Origin: Beroe forskalii
Taxonomy: Eukaryota > Ctenophora > Nuda > Beroida > Beroidae
Length of the DNA stretch: 64,000 bases
Direction: 5' to 3'
NCBI GenBank assembly: GCA_011033025.1
Contig: WFMF01000177.1
Location: 288,089 to 352,088 of the forward strand
A program made the position numbers and the translations under genes. Below, in pieces: positions 11,667 through 22,300 of this stretch (position 1 is the stretch's first letter; each line of letters begins with the position of its first letter). The notes beneath the pieces were generated by a model that searched no databases, was not told the origin of the DNA, and was given only the letters and a program-made list of their open reading frames with translations.

Positions 11667-12380
11667 TTAAGGGGGCCGGGGGGGGTCTGAGGTCAATTTT
11701 CGTTTTTTTGTTGTTTCTGATAGAGGAGAATGCCAGCTACCAGTAGGTTTTTACCCCATGAAAAAATATTGTTCCTAGCCAAAGTTATGAATTTTTCAAA
11801 TCGCCAGTTCGCCTGTAATTACAATACGCGCGCAAACTTACGACGCGATTTGCCGAAAATTAACTTTAAAATTATACTCCTCCTACAAATTTTGAGATAA
11901 ACCCTTGAAACTTGGTAGTTATGTTCTAGGGCATAAAATTGAACTTTGCATCGAGCCGATTTTTGATTTAGGCCTCAGAAGTGAAAATATGATTTTTCAA
12001 AGTTGGCTCCTGTCACAAAAATCATCAAAATTGGTGATTTTGAGATTTCAAAAATCGATATTTTCACTTCTGAGGCCTAAATCAAAAATCAGCTCGATGC
12101 AAAGTTTAGTTTTATGCCCTAGAACATAACTACCAAGTTTCAAGAGTTTATCTCAAAATTTGTAGGAGGAGTATAATTTTAAAGTTAATTTTCGGCAAAT
12201 CGCGTCGTAAGTTTGCGCGCGCACTGTAATTACAGGCGAACTCGCGATTTGAAAAATTCATAACTTTGGCTAGGAACAATATTTTTTGATGTGGTAAAAA
12301 CCTACTAGTAGCTGGCGTTCAGCTCTATCAGAAACAACAAAAAACCGAAAATCGACCTCAGGCCCCCCCGGCCCCCTTAA
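11667..12380. mobile_element. Long-palindrome element flanked by TTAA (piggyBac-like MITE)
   Basis: The element (11671-12376) starts GGGGGCCGGGGG, ends with the complement CCCCGGCCCCC, and has TTAA directly outside both ends (11667-11670 and 12377-12380), the target duplication of the piggyBac superfamily. The two halves are near-perfect inverted copies over roughly 330 bp each, separated by about 45 bp around 12025 that is itself partly self-complementary. There is no transposase frame; the 74-codon frame at 11905-12129 simply crosses the palindrome centre. Read-through transcription in either direction would give one long hairpin RNA. Confidence 0.85.
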
Positions 12381-12589
12381 CTTATCATCACTACGTCAGG
12401 TTGCTGCTTTCGTTTCGATAGCTATTACAGACTACCTTCCCACACGGATCATGAATAATACATTCCTTTATTTCTCATAGGTATGTGCTGACAATTGTAT
12501 ACTAACGGACTGTCAACCGGAAACTTATTTTAAAAGTTTGAACTTGAATCAACAGAATCACACGTCAATTAATCCACTTACGCTTAAGT

Positions 12590-13329
12590 GTCACTTTTGA
12601 CACTCCCACTACTCACCCCCTACTTCTTACACAATACACACCCACTCCTGATACACTTACTTCTAACACACCCACTTCTAACACATCCACTTCTTACCCG
12701 TCCACTTCTTACCCGCCCACTTCTTACCCGCCCACTTCTTACCCGCCCACTTCTTACCCGCCCACTTCTAACCCGCCCACTTCTTACCCGCCCACTTCTT
12801 ACCCGCCCACTTCTAACCCGCCCACTTCTTACCCGCCCACTTCTTACCCGCCCACTTCTTACCCGCCCACTTCTTACCCACCCACTTCTTACCCGCCCAC
12901 TTCTTACCCGCCCACTTCTTACCCACCCACTTCTTACCCGCCCACTTCTTACCCGCCCACTTCTTACCCGCCTTACCGCCCACTTCTTACCCGCCCACTT
13001 CTAACCCGCCCACTTCTTACCCGCCCACTTCTTACCCGCCCACTTCTTACCCGCCCACTTCTTACCCGCCCACTTCTTACCCGCCCACTTCCCACCCACT
13101 TCTTACCCGCCCACTTCTTACCCGCCCACTTCTTACCCGCCCACTTCTTACCCGCCCACTTCTTACCCGCCCACTTCTTACCCGCCCACTTCTTACCCGC
13201 CCCACCCGCCCACTTCTTACCCGCCCACTTCTTACCCACCTACTTCTTACCCGCCCACTTCTTACCCGCCCACTTCTTACCCACCTACTTCTTACCCGCC
13301 CACTTCTAACCCACCAACTTCTCACCCAC
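12590..13329. repeat. 15-bp minisatellite starting at a splice donor (intron of RAD54L2-like gene)
   Basis: About 45 copies of a 15-bp unit. On the minus strand, the sense strand of the host gene, the unit reads GGCGGGTAAGAAGTG. The units nearest the exon are GGTGGGTGAGAAGTT, GGTGGGTTAGAAGTG and GGCGGGTAAGAAGTA, and the first of them spans the exon/intron boundary at 13330/13329, so the real donor GTGGGT belongs to the array. Almost every unit repeats GGTAAGAA, close to the 5' splice-site consensus. The array decays beyond about 12690. Each unit contains a stop (TAA or TGA) in the host reading frame. Confidence 0.93.
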
Positions 13330-16300
13330 CTTTGAGGAGGTCCATGTAGAACTCCTCCTCCTCAATGTCGCACACTTCCTTCACCACAGCCCCTCGCTTC
13401 TTCCTCTTTTTACACAGTTTCCTCGACACTGCGTAGGAGGGCTCAGTAAGGGCCAGCAGCCTGAACATCTCGTACCTGCGTCAGGAGAGAGATAACGATG
13501 ATGTATGTTTAATGTTTATACTATACCCCGCGCACGAAATTAATTTGGCAGCGCGCACAATGTAAATGGCGTCATTGCGACCGCCTATATTTATTCTGAA
13601 CGCATATTACTGGTGAGGGGTCAGTGAGCGACAAGCGTAAACTCGTAAAGCGTTAGAGATTAGAGGGGATAAAACCTCGTGTAAGGAACAAAACAGGATA
13701 GTTAAGTGATAAATTGGTTCCGTAAAACCAGCAATGATACATCTCATTATACAACTTGATTACATAAAATTTCTGACGCATTTCAGGCCTCGATGACTTC
13801 ACTCTCTAGCTACCCATGATGAAAAAGTTATTTAGCTGAAGTGAGTTTTCCACCCTCCCACTAACCCGAGGATCATGCAGCCCCCCTTGCCGTGCCACTC
13901 CTTGATGAGGGTGGCCCTGGCCTCGAAGGTCTTCAGCAAGTCGTTGATGACGTAGATAGGATAGTTCCTGGAGGAAGTTGGGTCCGAGCAGTCCTTGGGC
14001 ACCCACATGTCGAACTCATTGATCCAGTTCTGGAGCACGTTCACTGGAACCACGATCAGGACACACTGGGCTGGCGTGTTCCGGAGACAGCAGTCAACGA
14101 AACTGGGAAGGGGGTGGGGTTAGGGAATAATGCTCGTAATTAGTAGCTCCAGGGGTAACAAAACACTCCAAGAAATTGTTAGTGGTAAGGCAGAATGAAG
14201 TCCAGTGAGCGATACTAGAACTGATGTTTGTGTGTGAGAAAAAGCACTGGGTTATGGGTACAATATAAATCATAATCTACTGACTATTGTCTTATAATAT
14301 TTCCTTTGGACTAAAGCGGTTGTATATCGAGAAGAATTATACATTACATGTCGTATTCTTTTAACTGGATTGAATCCAGACAGGATTCCTACTAACCTGA
14401 TAGATTGGAGTGTCTTTCCTAGGCCCATTGTATGCGCTAAGATACACCCAAATCCAGGACTAGCATTAAATCTGGACACTGATTCTATGATATTATCGTA
14501 TAGGAATCTGATTCCTCCGATCTGAAACAAGGAGTAGTTAGTGAAATACATGATCAGTAATACTACGTGAAGTACACTAGTAGGTAATAAGGTCATGTAA
14601 TGATAGTGCACCGTACACGATGCACCGTATTACAGGTAACATTATAATGCCTAATATGGGATAATTAGTCATGTACACAGGACACTCCTGGTAATAACTT
14701 AATGAGGGAGGACAATGCTAGCCGACATTGCTTCGCAGTAATCAGCCATCATGTCCAAGACATCAGCCTGTGACATCAAGTACAAACTTACAAAATTACA
14801 AGGTCAATGATGTGCTGACTTAAATCGGTTCAATTATTAACTAAGTGATAAGTCGTTGCAATACAATCAATATTATATTGAATTAAAACTTTCCTTTCAG
14901 GCCTCGTAGATTTGAATTCTCATTTAAATGAAAGCAAATTCGTGAGGAAGGATGAGTATCAGGACTTTATCATGCAAACTGCACAGGAAAGTTCTAAGCG
15001 TCATTTGATATTAGGAACTATGGCGGTGAAAATTCACTGCCATGGTTTTTAAACAAAAGATCCCTACTACCATGTCTGATATACGATGCGTAATAATGTG
15101 CACATGTTATTAACCTCAGTATAATGTTTATTAGAAAATCATGCTCTGCTAGAATTAACCTGGTGTGATTTGACGGTTTCTGCGAGTTTGGGCGTCAGGA
15201 AGATATCTGGTTCGTCAGGGGGATGGTTCACGTTGACCAGCACCCTGCCCTGACTGTCGGGCACGTTCTTCGTGTCGTCCGTGTGCATGCCCCCCACGAA
15301 GGCCGTGGTGTCGTCGTACCCCGTGAGGGGCTTGTCGATCTCATCAGGCTCGCTGTCGTCACTTGACAGCGTTATCACTGTGGGGGCTTTCTTGGCTTTC
15401 CTGAGAATGATGGATGTTGCTAAGCTGCACCGGGGGACTTTTTTATTAAACCTTTTCTCATTAAAAGAAAGAAGGAAAAAGCAGCTGCATTTACTTGCGA
15501 ATGATGGCAAACGACTTGTAGCATCAATCATCATGGCATAAAAATCACAAAACTGTTCGAGGATAATTATGAATCATCAGCATGATTTGAACACAACTCC
15601 AAAATTGTAATAAACTAACAACTCTCTCACTTCTTATCAGGAGCAGTTTCCCCATCGCTATCCTCCACCACGATAGTGACAGGTTTAGAGCCGTCCCCAC
15701 TCCGCTGCTTCTTCCGTTCCTCCTGCTGGAGCCGCTTCCGCTCCTCCGCCTGGCTCTTCTCAGCCAGCTCCCGCAGCCGCTTGATCCGCTCCAACTCCCG
15801 CTCCTGCTCCAGCCGCGTCTCCTCCGCCAGCTCGTCCTCACTCAGCATCTTACGGATGTTCTTACGCTTACGAGCTTTCTTGTTCTGATCATCTGTTGGA
15901 ATATGAACTTGATGTTTGGTATCAGCAGGTTAATTTATTGGGCATCGGGGTGTTTAAAGGGAATGGATTTCATCACGAGAGTTGAGACTTAAACTAATCT
16001 GAGTCTTCTTCAGCTAATGCGGATAAATATGGCATTAATTCCATAGTACAATCGGGCTCTTCCATGAAATAATCGCCTAAGAGTACTCGTAACTCCTACG
16101 AACATGGTACCCGATTTACGAATACTCTCCAAAAGTGTCAATGAAACACTCGGACCCTGTTTGAATGATCCTGAAATATCACGCGCACTGTCCACGAACA
16201 TTGATTTACGAATACTCTCTAAACATGTGACAATGTCACGTGTAATGAACACCAACCAATAGGGTGTAGGTATTTCTCACGCGGATTTGAGAGCGGGATG

Positions 16301-19300
16301 CTCTCCTCTCGTACCTTGGCACCTCATTATTCCTTATATGGAAACTTGTTGTTGTATCAATGTTTCAGTGTTTCGTACTATGACTTGAGTGTAGCGATTT
16401 CATTACCTATTTCAGTAATCAGTGTTGGTTTGTGTGTAGTTTGCTGTTTGGAACCGCGTCAAGCTGCTTTGAGTTCTCTTTTTCTTCAGTGTGCTGTGTA
16501 CCATATTTACCCTCTTTATTTACCTTATACCTTTACCCGTTTACCCATATTACCATATACCTTTTTTCAGATTCTCTTTTCTCATTTAAACTTACAACAC
16601 AACACATATTAAATTAACTAACTGAGGAACCCGAAATCCACACCCCAAGTCCCCACCACCTTTTACATTTGCAATTGCAATGGATCAGGAGGAGGGATCA
16701 AAGGTTAGGACAGAGGATTCCTCAGTTCCATTACAGGATGAAATGAAAGATGGCGATGTATATGGTAGAGTTGCAAAGACGAAGCTCAGTGTTATCATTC
16801 CCAAGTCTGATATCAAGTCTGACTCTTCACCTACCTCATCACCCACCTCATCTCCCACCTCATCACCCACCTCTCTCAAGAAAAAGGCAGTGAGTACAAA
16901 AAAGAAAAAAGTTTCCAAAAAATCTGCTAAAAACCATGGTTCTAATGTTTCACCAAGATTCAAAAATAATGGGTTTTGTGCAAGATGAAAATATGAAAAT
17001 GCCATAGAGGAATCAATAACCTGTGATATCTGTGATAATATGTTTCATGCATGCTGTCGTGATAACAAAGGCACTCTGATGAGTAATGCAGTTTGCACTA
17101 AAACTTTCCTTGATTCTTTTAGACCTGTTTCAGCAAAGTATGGAGTCAATGGGGAAAGGTGGGGTAGTTTTGGCTTTGTTTGTGGTGACTGTAAAGACAG
17201 TTTGAAGAGCTTGAAGAAGAAGAAAGTCCAAGTTCTCAATAAGCAGGTTCAATGTGAGCCTGATGAAGAGGCTACTTCATGTGAAAAACAAAAAGATGAC
17301 AGTATTTCCTTAGACAGTATGAAGTCACTTGTACTCAGCATGAAGGATGAGATTCTTGGTCAAGTCACCTCACTTATTGAAAATAAATTTACCTTATGTC
17401 AGACAGAAGAGGTTGTCAAAGAATCTAGTTCAGTATCAGACTGCCCACCAACTCAATCTGTAACCTATGCTACTGCAGTAGCTGCCCCTCAGAACATTCA
17501 ATCATTGCCCAAAAGCCAAATAAAACTAAGTCCTGATGTTATTGTATTGAATACAGATTCTCAGAATGTTGACTACAACAAGGTGGTTAAGAGCATTGGA
17601 GACAAACTTACTGCAGTGCCTGTTGACTTTTTGCAAGAGAAAGAATCACAGAAGAAGATCATCATAGGTTTTCCATCCTCTGAGATGAAAGAAAAGGGGA
17701 AAGATTTACTTGCCGCCTGTCCAGAAGTTCAGTCTAGTGGTTTTGCTGTCAATGATGCTAAGAAGATGCTTCCTAAAATCACAGTCACTAACATTCCAAA
17801 CAACATTGTTTCAGATGTTATGAAACAATGGAAAGGTATTACTCCAACTGAATTTCGCCAAAATCTCAAAAGCTTTTTCCTGACAAAAATAATGGAGAAA
17901 AACTACAATATTGCTAAGATAGTATCTGATGATAGTAATAAAGTATTTGAGATTGTGTATGTTAATGTTGGCAAAGAGTATACAACCCTTGGCATAAAAA
18001 TATCTCCCGAAATTTATGAAATGATTAGAGAATGCAGCTTTTTGCACATAGGAAATAATAGATGTCATGTTATGGATAGATTTGATATCAAGCAATGCTT
18101 TAGATGCCAGAAAGTAGGCCATATCTCTACCCATTGCAAGGAAGATGTTGTCTGCATTTACTGCAGTGCTTCTCATAGAAGTGGTCTATGTAGCAACAAA
18201 AGGAATAAAGAAGCACATAGATGTAGAAACTGTGCTCAATCAAAAAATCCACAGCATAAGGCCTCTTGTGATAGTCACCATTCAGGCTCTGAAAAGTGCC
18301 CAATAATAGCCAAAGAAATCAAGCGTTTACAACAGTGTACACAGTACTCAAAAAACTAGTAGGAGAATCCTGTCCCAAGATAAATGTGGTTTTGTTCAAT
18401 TCTAGGTCATTGTGCAATAAAACTGTACAAGTTGTAGAGTATTTAAATGATCTTGATGCTGACCTATGTTTGATAACTGAAACATGGTTGAGACAAGGGG
18501 ATACATCAAAAGTCCGAGAAGTCAAAGAACTTGGCTATAACATGATTCATAAATCCAGAGCAGGTAGAGGTGGTGGGGTTGCATTTTTGTATAAAAAGAC
18601 AGTGTCAGTGAAATGCCAAAAGACTATGCACTATAAGAGTTTTGAAGTTATGGAAGCATTGTTAGAATCAAATCTATGTAGCCTGATTAGATTATGTTGT
18701 ATTTACCGACCGGGTACAGGGGTCCATGGCAGTGTTGAAGAATTCTGTTCTGAGTTCGATGATTACTTACACAATATATCACATTTACCAGGTCGTCCTC
18801 TGATAGTTGGTGACTTTAACATCCACGTTGAAAAGTGTGATGATTCAGATAGTAGAAAATTCCTTAAGTTGCTGTCTAATTTTGACCTCAAGCAGCATGT
18901 GAATGAAGCAACTCATGTATGTGGAGGGACACTTGATTTGGTAATAACATCTTCTAATGATTGTGACCATATTGCATTGAGTGATATCCAAGTTGTTCAA
19001 ACAGTGACTTCTTCAGACCACTCCATGGTATCTTTCTCTTGTTTATTTCCTCATTGCAATGCAACTAAAAGATCAGTGGAAGGAACGGGACTCCCGTCCC
19101 ATCCGGGCGCATGGGAGCTCGGAAGCGCTTGTCTCGGCCAGTTGCTTCCTCTCCTGGGCGCCGCCTGGGCCCTCGCTGGCCCATCCCCCTTCTAGTAGTA
19201 GTAAAAGATCAGTGCAATCTATGAGAAATATTAAAGATATCAACCTTGATGAATTCAAGAAAGATATTAAGAGTTGTGATCTTAACAAACCTGAAGCATT

Positions 19301-22300
19301 TATGGATATGAACCAGACAGTGTCTCTTTATAACTCAAGCCTTGAAAAAATCTTAGATAGCCATGCTCCACTTAAGACAATCAAGATTTCTAATGAGCAA
19401 AGTGTCTGGTTTAACACTGCATGCCAGGAAGCAAGGCGATTAAGGAGAAAAGCTGAGCGGAAAAATAAAAAACTTAAGACTCTAGAGTCTGCAATTGAAT
19501 GGGGTGTTGCATCAAAACATGCTTCACAAGTTATTAGTTCTGCTAGGGATTCATATTACAAAGACCAACTGGACAAGAGCATGGCTGATAAGAAAAAGAC
19601 ATTTGCTATTGTAAATCAGTTAATGGATAGGAACATTTCAAAATCATACATTCCATCTCACAAATCTGATGAAATCATAGCAGCAGAGATGAAAGATTTC
19701 TTTGAAGCTAAAGTGCACAAAATTTATGATGGTATAGAGAAAGCCATTCATACGGAAAATGTATCTTCCATTGAAACGCCTGATTTCCATGGTGTACCCT
19801 GGTCTGAGTTCCAGCTGATATCAGAAGAAGAACTAGCTGATGTTGTCAAATCCTTAAACACAAAGTTCTGTGAACAGGACCCTATTCCAAGCAAGCTATT
19901 TAATGAATGTATACAAGAACTCCAAACCAGCACACTATATATCATTAATGAATCACTAAAATCTGGCATATTTCCAACTGACCTTAAAAATGCTAATGTA
20001 AAGCCATCAGTTAAGGAGGCCAGTGGCGACCTAAATCAATACAGTAACTATAGACCCATTAGCAACCTGCCATTTCTATCTAAAATTCTTGAAAAAGTTG
20101 TACATAAACAGCTTTGTAATCACCTTCAAAAACACCACTTACATGCTGAGTACCAAAGTGGTTACAGAGTAGATCACAGCTGTGAAACTGCAACACTGGC
20201 AGTTTATAATGACCTTCTATGCATGAGTGATAAGAAGAGCAAAGTTATATTACTAATGCTGGATCTCAGTGCAGCATTTGATACTATAAATCATGATCAA
20301 CTGCTCAATAAGCTCTCAAACAAATTTGGCATCTCAGGGAATGTTCTCCATTGGTTTAAATCATATCTTAGTGATAGATCATTCACAGTTACAGTCCATA
20401 GGTCCACATCTGGGAAATCATTTCTTTCGATTGGTGTACCTCAGGGCTCTATTTTGGGACCAATATTGTTCATTTTATTCACAAAGGATATTGAATTCAT
20501 TGCCAAGAGCCATGGTTTTGAGATTCATCTATATGCTGATGATACTCAGTTGTACATTGAATTCAACCCTATTCTCTCAGATATTGTTGATGTAGAAAAC
20601 AAGATAGTTGACTGCCTCAAAGATATCAAAAATTGGATGCTTGTTAACCATCTACAGTTGAACACAGACAAAACTAAGGCTCTAGTAATAAAAAAGTGCA
20701 ACAAGTTTGTGCCCCAGGAAGATGATGGTCTTAAAATAAGTTCAGAAGAATTGATTGAACCTGTAAAAACTGCCAAAAGTCTTGGTGTTCATTTTGATAA
20801 TTATCTATCATTTGAGGAACAAATCAATAATGTTGTCAAAATATGCCTCATAAATCTCCGGAATCTCAGGGCAATTGCATCAAAACTGACTTTCTCACTA
20901 AAGAAGCAGTTGGTCTACTGCTTGATTCTTTCACGCCTAGATTATTGTAATGGACTCTATGTTGGACTGCCTTATTACCTTATTAACAAACTGCAGAAAA
21001 TACAAAATGCTTGTGCAAGATTTATTTTTGGAAAGAGGATTAAAATGTTTGACCATGTTACTCCCTATTTAAAAGAAGCACATTTTTTGCCTGTTAAATT
21101 TAGAATTGAATATAAGATTGCCTTAATGACTTACAAATGTATCAACAATATTGGGGGGGGGCCAACCCCCCAAAACCCCCCAAAATTAAGCCCCCTATTG
21201 GAAATTTGTTATATCCACCAGGGGGTTAAATTTAACCCCCCAAAATTAAACCCCCTATCGACAGCAAAATTAAACCCCAAAATTAAACCCCCTATCGACA
21301 GCAGAAATTATTCTAGTATGATTCAAAAAGCACCAAAATGAAGAAACAAAAAGTACCATTTGAAAAGTTTAAAAACACGAATAAAAGGTACCATTTCGAA
21401 AAGGCAAAAAATCGGACAAAAATTGGTACCAATTTAGAAGAGTACTTCTGAAAAATCAGAAACGAAAAAGCTACCAATTGAAAATGATGCCAAAAATCAA
21501 AAACAAAATTGGTACCATTTAAAAAGGGGCTGAATACCTGAAACAAAAACGGTACCATTTCATAAAAGTTCCAAAAATTATAAACAAAAATGGTACCATT
21601 TGAAAAATATGCTGAAAATCAGAAACAAAAATGGTACCATTTCATAAAAGTTCCAAAAATTATAAACAAAAATGGTACCAAAAACCGAAACAAAAATGGT
21701 ACTTTTCACTTAAAAATCGCCAAAAATCACCACCAAAATAACGCCATTTTGAAATGGTGCAAAAATCAAAACAAAAATGGTACCATTTTGAAAGGATGTT
21801 AAAATCAGAAACAAAATGGTACCATTTGAAAAATATGCTGAAAATCAGAAACAAAAATGGTACCATTTCATAAATGTTCCCAAAAATTATAAACAAAATG
21901 GTACCAAAAAACCGGAAACAAAAATGGTACAATTTCTAAAAATCGCCAAAATCACCGCCAAAATGGTACCATTTTTGAAATGGTGCAAAAATCAGGAACA
22001 AAAATGGTACCATTTGGTGTTAAAAATCAGAAAGAAAATGGTACCATTTGAAAAGATGCTGAAAATCAGAAACAAAAATGGTACCATTTCATAAAAGTTC
22101 AAAATTATAAACAAAAATGGTACAAAACCGGAAACAAAAATGGTACCATTTCTAAAATCGCCAAAATCACGAACAAAAATGGTACCATTTTGAAATGGTG
22201 CAAAATGAGGAACAAAAATGGTACCATTTTGAAAGGATGTAAAAATCAGAAACAAAACGGTACCATTTGAAAGAGATGCTGAAAATCAGAAACAAAAATG

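Noticed and set aside
13330-15892. ATRX as the identity of the helicase
   Set aside because: The HQIGGIRFLYDN, QGRVLVNVNHPP and VPVNVLQNW segments fit RAD54L2/ARIP4 better than ATRX.
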